64,000 nt of DNA from Paenibacillus odorifer (GCF_000758725.1 NZ_CP009428.1:4588001-4652000); one strand, 5' to 3'. Numbered from the stretch's first letter, positions 51,759 through 61,613 are shown. Numbers and translations: made by a program. Notes: a model not told the origin generated them from the sequence alone.

Positions 51759-53252
51759 TCACTGATATCCTTCATGCTTCTCCCAACCCATGGTACGCGC
51801 TACAGCGTCCTTCCAGGCGTTGTAACGACCTTCCCGCTCAGTTATACCCATCTCAGGCGAGAAGACCCACTCAGCCTTGTTGAAGCTCTCTAGCTGGGCA
51901 CGTGTCCAGACTCCGGACGTTAATCCGGCCAGAAGCGCTGCACCTAGCGCTGTTGTCTCCGCATATGTGGTTCTAGTAACCTCACTGCCCAGGATATCAG
52001 ACTGGAATTGCATCAGCAAATCGTTACGCACAGCTCCGCCATCCACACGAAGGCCGGTCAATGGCATGCCTGCGTCTTTTTCCATAGCTCCTATTACATC
52101 TCTAGATTGAAAGGCTAAGGACTCCAATGTAGCTCGTACCAGATGTCCTGAGGTAGTGCCTCTAGTAAGGCCAAATATGGCTCCACGGGCATACATATCC
52201 CAATAGGGTGCCCCCAGTCCGGTAAACGCAGGCACAACGATAACCCCTTCACTGTCCTCTACTTCCCGTGCTTTATCTTCTGAGCCTGATGGCTCCTCTA
52301 TAAGACCAAGCCCCTCCTGCAGCCACTGAACGGCCGCTCCGGCCACGAACACACTGCCCTCGAGAGCATAATAGAGTTCATCTCCCATACCCCAAGCTAC
52401 AGTGGTCAACAAGCCATGACTGGAGGCTACAGCTTCTGTGCCTGTGTTCATTAGAATAAAGCAGCCTGTACCATAGGTGTTTTTGGCACTGCCGGGTTCT
52501 AGACAAGTATGTCCAAACAATGCAGCCTGTTGATCTCCAAGTACAGAGCGAATTGGAATATCCGCCCCAAACCACTGTTTGTCTGCTATTCCAAATTCGC
52601 CGCCAGACATTCTTACTTCTGGCAGAATGGTACGCGGAATACGAAGCTCTTGCATTAGCTCTTCATCCCAGCACCGTTCATGAAGATTGAACAGCATCGT
52701 ACGTGAGGCATTGGTAACATCAGTCGCATGTACAGCTCCGCAAGTAAGTCTCCAAATTAGCCAGCTGTCGATCGTACCTGCCAGAAGCTCCCCTCGATTC
52801 GCCCGCTCTCGGGCACCATCCACGTGATCCAGTATCCAGGAGATTTTGGTAGCTGAGAAATAAGCATCTACAACAAGGCCCGTCTTGCTCGCAATAACTT
52901 GCTCCAGCCCTTTACTTTTAAGTTCTTCACATTGCTCTGCAGTACGCCTGTCCTGCCACACGATCGCAGGGTATATCGGTTTGCCCGTTGTTTTATCCCA
53001 GATTAAAGCCGTTTCTCTCTGATTGGTTATTCCGATGGCAGAGATCTCCTCAACCGCTATGCCACCCCGCGCAATCGCGTCTCTTGCCGCTGCGAGCTGT
53101 GACTCCCAGATTTGCTCAGGGTCATGCTCTACCCAGCCTGGATGGGGGAAGGATTGCTTAACATCATATTGACCTTGTGAGACCCATTTAGCCTCCGTAT
53201 CGAACAATATGGCTCGTGAGCTGGTAGTACCTTGGTCTAAAGATAAAATCAT
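51759..53252 (-). CDS. glpK: Glycerol kinase
   Basis: GlpK makes glycerol-3-phosphate. The 497-residue protein has the FGGY-kinase start MILSLDQGTTSSRAILFD, GITNQRETALIWDK, VWQDRRTAEQC, the GTIDSWLIWRLT region and DGGAVRNDLLMQFQSDILG for ATP. The start at 53252 has GGGAGGG 6 nt upstream; an in-frame TTG just before overlaps that site. The usual glpF and glpD are not beside it. Confidence 0.96.
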   Translation of the reverse strand: MILSLDQGTTSSRAILFDTEAKWVSQGQYDVKQSFPHPGWVEHDPEQIWESQLAAARDAIARGGIAVEEISAIGITNQRETALIWDKTTGKPIYPAIVWQDRRTAEQCEELKSKGLEQVIASKTGLVVDAYFSATKISWILDHVDGARERANRGELLAGTIDSWLIWRLTCGAVHATDVTNASRTMLFNLHERCWDEELMQELRIPRTILPEVRMSGGEFGIADKQWFGADIPIRSVLGDQQAALFGHTCLEPGSAKNTYGTGCFILMNTGTEAVASSHGLLTTVAWGMGDELYYALEGSVFVAGAAVQWLQEGLGLIEEPSGSEDKAREVEDSEGVIVVPAFTGLGAPYWDMYARGAIFGLTRGTTSGHLVRATLESLAFQSRDVIGAMEKDAGMPLTGLRVDGGAVRNDLLMQFQSDILGSEVTRTTYAETTALGAALLAGLTSGVWTRAQLESFNKAEWVFSPEMGITEREGRYNAWKDAVARTMGWEKHEGYQ

Positions 53253-53321
53253 TCTATGCCCTCCCAAGCAAAACCTACAAGATATGTTCCACGATGAACA
53301 AGATTAATGTGTTTGTTTCAA

Positions 53322-53352
53322 CAAAAAGCACCTCTGCTGTCAGAGGCGCTAT
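53322..53352 (-). terminator. Terminator of the res operon
   Basis: GCGCCTCTG and CAGAGGTGC pair, and TTTTTGTTG follows on the minus strand, 19 bp after the resE stop. Confidence 0.8.
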
Positions 53353-53370
53353 CACACATTGTGTTTGGAA

Positions 53371-54807
53371 TTACTGTTTTTCGACAGGAAGTCTTAGCGT
53401 AAAGGTTGTACTTTCGCCTAGTTTGCTTGAAGCGGAGATGGTCCCGTGATGCGACTCTACAATATTTTTAACAATCGCAAGCCCAAGTCCTGTTCCACCT
53501 GATTCTCCCCGTACACGCGCCTTATCAGCTTTGTAGAAGCGGTCGAATATATACGGCAGATCCTCTGGTGGAATTCCCACCCCTTCATCCTGAATTTTAA
53601 TCTCAAGATAACGACGACCTTCTAATACACAAGTTCCTGTATGAACTGTGATTTTTTTGCCACCCTGTGTGTGGCGGAAAGCATTATCGAGTAAATTGGT
53701 TAGGACTTGTTCCAGTTTATCCTCATCCGCTGCCTTCAGAACAGCAATATCGCTCTGTTGCTGCAAGTGAAGATGGATATCGCGCTCTTTGGCACGTACA
53801 GAAAATTTACGGTAGACTCGTTCCAGCAGTTCATTCATGTCCACCTGAGCTTTCATCATATCCGTATGTCCGGCTTCCATTCGGGCAAGATCAAGCAAAT
53901 CCTTAACCAGACGCCCCATACGCAGTGATTCGTCATGAATGACCTGGATCAGCTCACTGCTTTCTTCGGGGGATGAAGCCATCCCGTCCAATAAAGCCTC
54001 ACTGTACCCTTGCATCATCGACAACGGAGTGCGTATTTCATGGGAGACGTTAGCAACGAAGTCTCTGCGCATCTTTTCCAGACGCACCTCTTCCGTCACA
54101 TCCCGCAGTACAGCAACTACTCCCCGGATGCTGCCTTCAGAATATAATGGTGCCATATGAACAGACCAGACGCCCTGCCGCACATGTACATTGGAGCGGT
54201 CATCGCCACCTTGTTTCAGGGTGCTTAAAAATAAAGGACGCAGGGGAGGCGGAACACTGCTCTCAGACGTTTCGGGATGGAGCTCAGCATCACTCGCATG
54301 TTCCCACTGCAAATCGCTCCAGCTCTCTAGCAGAGCTTGGCCGTGCGGATTGGTCAAAATAATCTGCCCTTCAATATCAAAGGTGATCACAGCATCGCTC
54401 ATACTGCGCAGTACGCTAGATAAATGCCCCTTCTCATGATGCAGACTGCGAATATTCTCTTCAAGCTCCTCAGCCATATGGTTAAAGGAAGTCGCCAACT
54501 GGCCAATTTCATCACTTGTGACAAGCGTAAGCCTTGTTCCGTATTCTCCCCGGCGAATGTTATTCGCAGCTTCAATGACACGCTGCATCGGCTGAGTGAT
54601 TTTGGTAAACAAAAATAACGCAAAAAATGTAGTCAAAGAAAATCCGATCATACAAGTATACATAAATAAACGTTTGATATCTCCGGAATTGGCAAAGTTA
54701 CTGTCTATGTAGGGAAGCAAAAATAACCCCAAGGTAATAAGTACGACAGCGACCAGGCAGATGATCGTAACCCACAGTTTGCCGACAAGACTTCTCCAGA
54801 AGTTCAC
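53371..54807 (-). CDS. resE: Sensor histidine kinase ResE
   Basis: ResE senses redox state (oxygen limitation, nitric oxide) and phosphorylates ResD. The 478-residue protein has two membrane segments (about 12-32 and 46-64) with only a short outside loop, a HAMP domain, a PAS domain (about 130-245), the phospho-His in VANVSHEIRTPLSMM, and the N, G1, F and G2 boxes of the ATPase (NLLDNAFRHT, DEGVGIP, FDRFYKAD, GGTGLGLAIV). Assigned to ResE by its place after resD. Confidence 0.9.
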   Translation of the reverse strand: MNFWRSLVGKLWVTIICLVAVVLITLGLFLLPYIDSNFANSGDIKRLFMYTCMIGFSLTTFFALFLFTKITQPMQRVIEAANNIRRGEYGTRLTLVTSDEIGQLATSFNHMAEELEENIRSLHHEKGHLSSVLRSMSDAVITFDIEGQIILTNPHGQALLESWSDLQWEHASDAELHPETSESSVPPPLRPLFLSTLKQGGDDRSNVHVRQGVWSVHMAPLYSEGSIRGVVAVLRDVTEEVRLEKMRRDFVANVSHEIRTPLSMMQGYSEALLDGMASSPEESSELIQVIHDESLRMGRLVKDLLDLARMEAGHTDMMKAQVDMNELLERVYRKFSVRAKERDIHLHLQQQSDIAVLKAADEDKLEQVLTNLLDNAFRHTQGGKKITVHTGTCVLEGRRYLEIKIQDEGVGIPPEDLPYIFDRFYKADKARVRGESGGTGLGLAIVKNIVESHHGTISASSKLGESTTFTLRLPVEKQ

Positions 54808-55524
54808 TTATTTAGGTACCTCTAGTTTGTAGCCTACGCCCCATACGGTCGTAATCATCGCTGCGGATTCCGGTGATACTTTATTCAGTTTTTCACGAAG
54901 GCGTTTTACGTGAGTATCTACAGTACGCAAATCTCCGAAAAATTCATAATTCCAGACATCCTTAAGCAGTTCTTCACGAGAAAATACTTTATCCGGCGAA
55001 ATAGCCAAATAATGCAGAAGTTCATATTCTTTAGGTGTCAAACTCACTTCTTCACCACCAGCAGTCACACGGTGAGCATCATGCTCAATAATAAGATGAG
55101 TAAATACAATGTTATTGCTGGAATTGCTCTCCTTGGACAAGAAAGCAGTTGCCGAAGAACGGCGCATAATAGCCTTCACCCGGTAAATGACTTCACGTGG
55201 ACTGAAGGGCTTCACAACGTAATCGTCTGCGCCCATCTCAAAGCCCTGAACACGGTTGATCTCTTCGCCTTTAGCTGTAAGCATTAACACCGGTGTTGAC
55301 TTCACTCCTCTGAGTCTTGTCAGCACTTCCATCCCATCGATGCCAGGCAGCATAACATCCAGCAATATTAGACCGTAGTCATTTGCTGTTGCTTTACGAA
55401 GAGCGATTTCTCCGTCTTCCGCTTCATCGATTTCATAACCTTCTTTTTCAAGATACATCTTTAGCAGGCGGCGAATACGTTCCTCATCATCCACTACCAG
55501 AATTCTGTTTAAATGATCTGCCAT
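54808..55524 (-). CDS. resD: Response regulator ResD
   Basis: ResD is an OmpR-family activator of respiration genes. The 238-residue protein has a receiver domain with the acidic pocket DDEER, the phospho-Asp in LILLDVMLPG, the Lys in VVKPFSPRE and a winged-helix output domain (about 135-235; LTPKEYELLHYLA, TVDTHVKRLREKL). It lies just before resE, with stop and start adjacent. Confidence 0.95.
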   Translation of the reverse strand: MADHLNRILVVDDEERIRRLLKMYLEKEGYEIDEAEDGEIALRKATANDYGLILLDVMLPGIDGMEVLTRLRGVKSTPVLMLTAKGEEINRVQGFEMGADDYVVKPFSPREVIYRVKAIMRRSSATAFLSKESNSSNNIVFTHLIIEHDAHRVTAGGEEVSLTPKEYELLHYLAISPDKVFSREELLKDVWNYEFFGDLRTVDTHVKRLREKLNKVSPESAAMITTVWGVGYKLEVPK

Positions 55525-55600
55525 TTCACTACAACCCCTTCATCAATACAGTAGAACGTAATCTTTAAACCATTGTGCAACGTTAACAGGTAAACTATGC

Positions 55601-56863
55601 TCAGTCCGTCCCCGCGTAAGAATGAAGTCCGGCGATGACTAAATTAACGCCAACCAGAGTAAACATTACGACCAGGAAGCCAAGCACAGCCAGCCAGGCA
55701 GATTTTCTTCCTTGCCATCCACGAGCCAAACGTAAATGAAGATAAGCGCTATAGAAGAGCCAAGTGACAAGCGCCCAGACTTCCTTAGGATCCCATCCCC
55801 AGAATCTTCCCCAAGCGATTTGCGCCCATATCATTGCAAAGATCAAAGCGCCTAATGTGAAAATAGGAAAGCCAATGGCTATCGCCCTATACGTAATCTC
55901 ATCTAGATCGCCCTCATCAATTCCGTCCATCACTGGGTGTAAAGCAGTGCCCAGCGGTTTACGTACGATCAAGCGAAGAACTCCGTAGAGGATTAATCCG
56001 GAAAGGAGTGACCAAATTACAGTATTAAACTTCCGTCCAGCATTTACACCATTCATCCAAGATGGTGCCTCAAAGAGTGGTTCTTTTATGCCAAGAAACG
56101 ACTGGAAGCTCTCAATTTCGCTATTGTGAGGTGCCACAATCGGCGGCATTCGATAACTCACTTTCTCTATTGTACTATTTTCCTGCCCGGGGCTGTCAAT
56201 CGTAACGTTCGGACGGACAAAAACAGTTTCGTAGCCTGCTCCGCGGAATGCAAAAACAGAACCCAGAAACCCAATTATAACAATGATTGAAAAGAGAGTA
56301 AATTCGACCAGCCTCTGTTGCTTGCGATCCGCCTTCTCTTTACTGGAAAAATTGACTGTTCGCAGCAGATACATCAGTCCCGCCGCAAACCCTACTGCGA
56401 AGAAGGATTCACCTAGTGCAGCCAGTGTTACGTGAATCTTTAAATAGTTCGATTGAAGAGATGGAATCAGCGGCTGTACTTCCTGTGGAAATACTGCGGC
56501 ATAAGCCATCACAATAATACTGATTGGAACTGCAAAGAGACCCAAGATTACCTTACGATAAATAGCGTACATCACAGTAAAGGCAACCATGACCATCATC
56601 GATAAAAAAGTCATGAACTCGTACATGTTGCTGACCGGAATATGCCCTGAGCCCGCCCAACGTGTAAAGAAATAAATAAGATGAAAGATAAGACCTATTG
56701 AAGAGAAAATAAAAGCAATTTTGCCCCAACGTGCGGTATGTTCCTCCGGCTTGCGGCCTGACCACTTGCGACCCATGATGGCGATAGTGAATAACATAAA
56801 CGAACCGCTGTATAATAAAAATGCGGCAATAAAGACAGCGCTGCTGATGTCGAGCAAGCTCAT
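55601..56863 (-). CDS. resC: Cytochrome c biogenesis protein ResC (CcsA)
   Basis: ResC works with ResB to carry haem to the outside and attach it to apocytochrome c. The 420-residue integral membrane protein has about nine to ten segments and the WWD haem signature (WAQIAWGRFWGWDPKEVWALVTW) near residue 355, with flanking His residues. It overlaps resB by 4 nt. Confidence 0.94.
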   Translation of the reverse strand: MSLLDISSAVFIAAFLLYSGSFMLFTIAIMGRKWSGRKPEEHTARWGKIAFIFSSIGLIFHLIYFFTRWAGSGHIPVSNMYEFMTFLSMMVMVAFTVMYAIYRKVILGLFAVPISIIVMAYAAVFPQEVQPLIPSLQSNYLKIHVTLAALGESFFAVGFAAGLMYLLRTVNFSSKEKADRKQQRLVEFTLFSIIVIIGFLGSVFAFRGAGYETVFVRPNVTIDSPGQENSTIEKVSYRMPPIVAPHNSEIESFQSFLGIKEPLFEAPSWMNGVNAGRKFNTVIWSLLSGLILYGVLRLIVRKPLGTALHPVMDGIDEGDLDEITYRAIAIGFPIFTLGALIFAMIWAQIAWGRFWGWDPKEVWALVTWLFYSAYLHLRLARGWQGRKSAWLAVLGFLVVMFTLVGVNLVIAGLHSYAGTD

Positions 56864-58545
56864 GAAAGGCCTCCTCCATTATCTAATGATTTTTCATCGA
56901 CTACCAGATCTACTTTTTCTAAAATAGAAACGATCTCACGGCGGAAACCGAACCAGTTCTTGTTCGTATGTCCTCCGAGGATAAGCTCCCCGTTAGCAAC
57001 GGTAAGCCAGATACGTCTATGCTGCCAGTAGAAGCCAAGCACTAAACCCAGCATCACGATTGCTGCACCTAGCCATACAAACGGCATTGCACGATCAATA
57101 CGTATATTCAAGTAAGTAGTCGATTCCGAAAAATCAACGTCGCTCATGTTGTCCACTTCAAGCTCAAGAAATCTATTGCTCCCGCCAAGCTTATCGTTAA
57201 TGGCAGCCTGTTGAAACTGCGCCTTATCCACCTGTTTAGGAAAATAGAAATACTGCTGCCCTTCCGCCGGGAGATCCGGACCTTGTATCAGGAACAAAAA
57301 AGCAGGTGCATTCGGATAAGGTGATTTGGAAATCGGCTGTCCATCCTCATTTAGACCAAAATCCATATACTTTTCTTTCAAAGTTAAAGTATAAGGACCC
57401 GCCTGAATTGCCCGCGGAGGATTCTTCATGTCCAGCTTAAATTTGCCGAACGCCTCGCCAGTGGTGGAATTCTTAAGCTCAGGCTGTACCGAACGCAGCA
57501 CCGGGGTCAGATCATAATCAAACTGATACGCTTTCAATCCTTTATAATCCAAAGGTGAATTTACTTGGATATCATGTTTCGTCACCTCGGATAGCTGTGG
57601 TTCCTTCGAAGGGTCTCCACAATCCGCGGTGCATTCATAAAGCACAGCTTGGGTCTGGAATAGCTTTGGAAGTATTTTTTTGCCTCGAAATTCCTCAGGC
57701 ATCTCTTCCTCCGTATAAAACTCCACGGTGAATTTCTCATTTTTCAAATAATAGGTGGTGTCCGGAATCTGTGTGATCTCCCCTTGCGGGAAAGCAAGAT
57801 GCTGATCCATGTTCAGTCCCGGCAATCCTCTTGCTAATACAGCAAGTAAAAAAATAATTAAGCCAATATGTATTACATAAGGTCCCCAGCGGCTGAAGCG
57901 ATGTTTCTCTGCCAGCAGAGCTCCTCCATCCGTCTTCACGCGATAGCCCTTTTTACGCATTGGCTGAATTACCCGGGCTACCCAAGCTTCTGGTTCCTCT
58001 TGTACTTCAGTTACTAACACAGCTTTTTGCCGAGTTAAGAACTGACGATGTTTCCGAATCTTCTGCCTGGTTAAGGCCTTATAGAGCGGAAGTACTCGGT
58101 CCAAGCTACAGATCACAAGTGAAGCGCCGATCATTACGAGTAGAGTTACAAACCACCAGGATTCGTATGTATGTGAAAGTCCAAGTTTGTGATAAATATA
58201 TCCGGCTGTTCCGTACTCTTGCTTGTAATAAATTGAGGCATCGATATTAAGAAAAGTACTCTCCTGCGGGAAAATCGTCCCTAACATAGAGCCTATAAGT
58301 GTCAACACGATCAGATAGATCGCTATTTTGACGGAAGAGAAAAAGTTCCACACCCGATCAATAATCCCCGGGTTAACGCGCTGAGAACGGCGAGCTACGC
58401 CATCGTAACGCATTTCCAAATTCTCGCCCCAGTCTGATTCTTTACCCAACGGCTTCCCGCATGCTTCGCATAAAACAGTGCCTACAGGGTTCTGGTGACC
58501 ACATTCACATTTGGTATTGGTTATAAATGCCTCGCGTTCACTCAT
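56860..58545 (-). CDS. resB: Cytochrome c biogenesis protein ResB
   Basis: ResB (Ccs1) is the partner of ResC in cytochrome c maturation. The 561-residue protein has a small zinc ribbon at its start (CECGHQNPVGTVLCEAC), then membrane segments near 85, 140, 225 and at the C-terminus, and a large outside domain between 245 and 490. The ATG overlaps the resA stop by one base (TGATG), which couples their translation. The zinc ribbon is less common than the core. Confidence 0.93.
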   Translation of the reverse strand: MSEREAFITNTKCECGHQNPVGTVLCEACGKPLGKESDWGENLEMRYDGVARRSQRVNPGIIDRVWNFFSSVKIAIYLIVLTLIGSMLGTIFPQESTFLNIDASIYYKQEYGTAGYIYHKLGLSHTYESWWFVTLLVMIGASLVICSLDRVLPLYKALTRQKIRKHRQFLTRQKAVLVTEVQEEPEAWVARVIQPMRKKGYRVKTDGGALLAEKHRFSRWGPYVIHIGLIIFLLAVLARGLPGLNMDQHLAFPQGEITQIPDTTYYLKNEKFTVEFYTEEEMPEEFRGKKILPKLFQTQAVLYECTADCGDPSKEPQLSEVTKHDIQVNSPLDYKGLKAYQFDYDLTPVLRSVQPELKNSTTGEAFGKFKLDMKNPPRAIQAGPYTLTLKEKYMDFGLNEDGQPISKSPYPNAPAFLFLIQGPDLPAEGQQYFYFPKQVDKAQFQQAAINDKLGGSNRFLELEVDNMSDVDFSESTTYLNIRIDRAMPFVWLGAAIVMLGLVLGFYWQHRRIWLTVANGELILGGHTNKNWFGFRREIVSILEKVDLVVDEKSLDNGGGLS

Positions 58546-59066
58546 CAATCCACCAGCTTCCCAATTTGATCATCAAGTGAATTCAAATCAAGCTGGCCGA
58601 TATGAATGTTGTCAATTTTACCCTTGGAATTAATGAATAAGGTAGTTGGCAGCGGAGAAATACCATAACTTCGTACAGCATCACGTCCAGTGTCCATCAA
58701 AATCGGAAAATCGATGTTTACTTGCTTCACAAAATTCTCGACAGTCATCCGGTCTTCGCCCACATTAATGCCTAAGACCACTACGTCCTTGTCCTTCCAT
58801 TTCTCCCATTGCGCTTGGAGAGCCGGCATTTCTTTGACACAAGGTGCACACCAAGAGCCCCAGAAATTAAGCACAATAGTCTTGCCCTTATATTCGTCTA
58901 GGGTATGAGCCAGACCGTCAAGCCCAAGCAAATCAAAGGAAGGTGCTTTGCTCCCTTCCTCTGGTTTGCCGCTTCCCCCAAATACAGAGGAACCGATGGC
59001 ATAACCGCCCACTATAACAATTAGAAACAGAATCACGATTTGAATTGGTTTTCTTGCTTTACCCAC
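58545..59066 (-). CDS. resA: Thiol-disulfide oxidoreductase ResA
   Basis: ResA reduces apocytochrome c Cys pairs outside the membrane before haem attachment. The 173-residue protein has an N-terminal signal anchor (residues 7-27) and a thioredoxin fold with the active-site WCAPC motif near residue 74 and the cis-Pro in SPLPTT. It begins the res operon. A TATAAT on the minus strand at 59131-59136 may be its -10 box, without a clear -35 box, which would suit activation by ResD. Confidence 0.94.
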   Translation of the reverse strand: MGKARKPIQIVILFLIVIVGGYAIGSSVFGGSGKPEEGSKAPSFDLLGLDGLAHTLDEYKGKTIVLNFWGSWCAPCVKEMPALQAQWEKWKDKDVVVLGINVGEDRMTVENFVKQVNIDFPILMDTGRDAVRSYGISPLPTTLFINSKGKIDNIHIGQLDLNSLDDQIGKLVD

Positions 59067-59186
59067 ACGTAAAGCCCCCTTCTGTGACGCAACTCATACT
59101 TATGTTGTAAGGTGTGAACATCCTATGAACATTATAGCGAATTTCGTCACAGCTTTAGGGGGTTTAATTGTGAATATTCTGTGTCT

Positions 59187-59945
59187 TTATGACTCTTTAC
59201 GTGGAGTTCTTTCTTTAAGCAATCCTGCTTTGGCAATTTGCTGCAAATGGTTAATTTCATCCTTGGTCAAATGACGGTAAGAGCCACGTTTGAGATTTTG
59301 CAGCATAATATCCCCGAATGAAATCCGCTTCAGACGGAGTACGGGGTGTGAAATCGCATCAAACATGCGTCGTACCTGACGGTTACGTCCCTCGTGAATC
59401 GTGATGCTGATAACCGCTTCCTTGTTTGCCTCATCAATATCTTTGTACTCTACTTCCGCAGGCGCTGTCATGCCATCTTCCAGCTTAATGCCAGCTTTCA
59501 GCTTGTCCAATGCAGTACCATGCGGTATACCCTTGACCGTAGCATGATACGTCTTAGGTACATGATGCTTCGGATGGGTTAGCAAGTTAGCAAAGTCCCC
59601 ATCATTTGTCAGCAGCAGCAAACCTTCCGTATCGTAATCGAGCCGGCCTACAGGGTAAACCCGTTCAGTAATTCCTTTTAGGTAGTCAGTTACAACCTTA
59701 CGACCCTTTGGATCGGAAGCGCTTGTGATAACTCCCTTAGGTTTGTTGAACATAATATAGATTTTGTTCTCGCCCCGGATCAGTCTACCGGAAACTTTAA
59801 TAATATCTGTTGCGGGGTCCACCTTCGTGCCAAGCGTAGTTACGAGTTCCCCGTTGACTTCCACTTTACCGGCCAAAATCATTTCTTCACACTTACGTCT
59901 GGACGCCACACCGGCCTGCGCCAAAATTTTCTGTAATCTTTCCAT
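59187..59945 (-). CDS. rluB: Pseudouridine synthase RluB family
   Basis: This 252-residue enzyme makes a pseudouridine in 23S rRNA. It has an N-terminal S4 domain (ERLQKILAQAGVASRRKCEEMIL) and the catalytic RluB/RsuA core with GRLDYDTEGLLLLTNDG containing the active Asp and the NRQVRRMFDAISHPVLRL segment. It matches the ypuL position of B. subtilis, between spmB and resA. Confidence 0.95.
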   Translation of the reverse strand: MERLQKILAQAGVASRRKCEEMILAGKVEVNGELVTTLGTKVDPATDIIKVSGRLIRGENKIYIMFNKPKGVITSASDPKGRKVVTDYLKGITERVYPVGRLDYDTEGLLLLTNDGDFANLLTHPKHHVPKTYHATVKGIPHGTALDKLKAGIKLEDGMTAPAEVEYKDIDEANKEAVISITIHEGRNRQVRRMFDAISHPVLRLKRISFGDIMLQNLKRGSYRHLTKDEINHLQQIAKAGLLKERTPRKES

Positions 59946-59965
59946 ATTCGACTAGTCACCTCAGA

Positions 59966-60310
59966 TCAATGATAACCATCAGAGGGATAAATCACAAGTT
60001 CATTCCAAGGAAAAAATGCTCCTGGGCAGGAATTATTGTGGGGTTCGATGATTAAAGGGGAGATTTGGTAGCGTTCTACTAATTCTAAAACGAGTTTAGC
60101 CGTTGCAAAAAGCTGCTCCTGCCTTCCGGATATTGGAGGATCGCCCACTTCCTTACCAAAATCGCCTTCCAAACAAATATGAATATATTCCGGATCTGTC
60201 AGTAGCGGTGCTGCATAAATTGCGCCATCCACTCCTACCCAGAAGTCAAAACCTTTACCGTTAATGGATGTGCAGCTAGAATGATGCAAAATAAAACCTT
60301 TATAGTTCAT
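59966..60310 (-). CDS. T7-lysozyme-like N-acetylmuramoyl-L-alanine amidase (small)
   Basis: The 114-residue protein resembles the amidase_2/PGRP fold: ILHHSSC at the start (zinc His), YIHICLEGDFG in the middle and PHNNSCPGAFFPW near the end, where His and Cys would complete the zinc site. No signal peptide is present, so it may act inside the sporulating mother cell or is released in another way. The start follows GGAGGGGGG by about 8 nt, but that site is part of a strong hairpin. It is an extra gene relative to B. subtilis between spmB and rluB. Confidence 0.78.
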   Translation of the reverse strand: MNYKGFILHHSSCTSINGKGFDFWVGVDGAIYAAPLLTDPEYIHICLEGDFGKEVGDPPISGRQEQLFATAKLVLELVERYQISPLIIEPHNNSCPGAFFPWNELVIYPSDGYH

Positions 60311-60317
60311 TGCGGAA

Positions 60318-60361
60318 TGCCCCCCTCCACATTGCTGCAATAGCATATGTTCAGGGGGGCA
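60318..60361 (-). promoter_or_regulatory. Hairpin that buries the ribosome site of the amidase gene
   Basis: On the minus strand TGCCCCCCT pairs with AGGGGGGCA (9 bp), with a further CAT/ATG extension after two mismatches. The second arm contains the Shine-Dalgarno sequence of the gene at 60310, and the hairpin begins 10 nt after the spmB stop. No T-run follows, so it is not an intrinsic terminator. Confidence 0.65.
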
Positions 60362-60370
60362 ATGGGGTGA

Positions 60371-60904
60371 CTATCCAAATAATAGCAGACACACAGCGAT
60401 CGCAGCGACAAAGCCGACAACATCGGAGAACAGTCCAACCTTAAGCGCATAACGGCCATTCCGTACGCCTACAGCTCCAAAGTAAACGGTCAAAACATAA
60501 AGCGTAGTATCTGTGCTCCCCTGTATGGTGGAAGCAATCATACCAATTAAAGAATCCGGGCCATGCACACGGATTAGATCCGTAGTGTAAGCAAGCGACC
60601 CAGTCCCCGTAAGCGGCCGAAGAAGACCAAGCGGCAATACTTCTGCAGGAACACCCAGCCCCCGCAGGGCTGGGGATATGAAGCCCATAAAAAAGTCCAG
60701 CGCACCAGAAGCGCGAAAAACACTGATCGCAACCAGCATCCCCACAAGATGGGGAATAATCGCAATGGCCGTGCCAAACCCATCTTTCGCGCCTTCAACA
60801 AAGGATTCGTAGACTGGCACTTTGCGCGTAAAAGCATAGAGCGGGATGAACGTGATCATGACCGGAATCGCCCACGCCGATATGAGACTGATGAACTGGT
60901 ACAA
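60371..60904 (-). CDS. spmB: Spore maturation protein SpmB
   Basis: SpmB, with SpmA, is needed for spore-core dehydration and heat resistance. The 177-residue membrane protein has about five hydrophobic segments and the nucleoside-recognition/GATE domain signature (FVEGAKDGFGTAIAIIPHLVGMLVAISVFRASG, then RPLTGTGSLAYTTDLI). It follows spmA by 7 nt. Confidence 0.95.
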   Translation of the reverse strand: MYQFISLISAWAIPVMITFIPLYAFTRKVPVYESFVEGAKDGFGTAIAIIPHLVGMLVAISVFRASGALDFFMGFISPALRGLGVPAEVLPLGLLRPLTGTGSLAYTTDLIRVHGPDSLIGMIASTIQGSTDTTLYVLTVYFGAVGVRNGRYALKVGLFSDVVGFVAAIAVCLLLFG

Positions 60905-60911
60905 ATCACGT

Positions 60912-61577
60912 TCACCCTTTCAATGAGGAATTAGGGAGTATTGTCTTCGTCAAAGGAGGAACCCCAGACTTTGCTGAAGGGGGCTTCGGCGGTTTGCGCA
61001 GTAAAGTCAGCCTTCGGAAAAACCGGTCTGCCGCAATCGCTGCAAGTGTCGCCACGGCCGTTGCTGCAAGTGTTGTACCTACTATGCCTGCGGGATCGGC
61101 TGAACCATAGTTTAACCGGATGGCAATCAGTGTGGCTGGGATAAGCGTAATGCTTGCTGTGTTAAGTGCTAGAAGAGTACACATGGCTGGTGTGGCGGTC
61201 TCTTTATCAGGGTTGAGCTTTTGCAGCTCCTGCATCGCCTTGATGCCCATTGGCGTTGCGGCATTGCCTAGTCCCAGCAGATTAGCACTCATATTAGAGA
61301 GAATATATCCAATGGCAGGATGCCCTTTCGGCACATCAGGAAATAAAAAAGCTACGACAGGGCCAAGCACCTTGGCAATCTTTTTAAGCAATCCTGCATC
61401 TTCTGCTATCTTCATGATTCCAAGCCAGAACACAAGCACACTGATTAAGCCAAAACTTACCGTTACCCCACTCTTGGCTCCGTCGAATACGGCGGCTGTA
61501 AACTCATCCATTCTGCCGTTAACGGCGGCGAACAGAAAACCGATGATGATCATTCCTAGCCAAATCCCGTTAATCAT
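60912..61577 (-). CDS. spmA: Spore maturation protein SpmA
   Basis: SpmA is a partner of SpmB in the spore maturation. The 221-residue protein has about six hydrophobic segments, the GATE-domain motif AVFDGAKSGVTVSFGLISVLVFWLG and NMSANLLGLGNAATPMGIKAM. The start at 61577 has AAGGAGG 7 nt upstream; a start at 61601 is also open. It lies in a dacB-spmA-spmB unit as in Bacillus. Confidence 0.95.
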   Translation of the reverse strand: MINGIWLGMIIIGFLFAAVNGRMDEFTAAVFDGAKSGVTVSFGLISVLVFWLGIMKIAEDAGLLKKIAKVLGPVVAFLFPDVPKGHPAIGYILSNMSANLLGLGNAATPMGIKAMQELQKLNPDKETATPAMCTLLALNTASITLIPATLIAIRLNYGSADPAGIVGTTLAATAVATLAAIAADRFFRRLTLLRKPPKPPSAKSGVPPLTKTILPNSSLKG

Positions 61578-61613
61578 GGATACGCCTCCTTCTTCATTCA
61601 TCAGCCCATTTTC

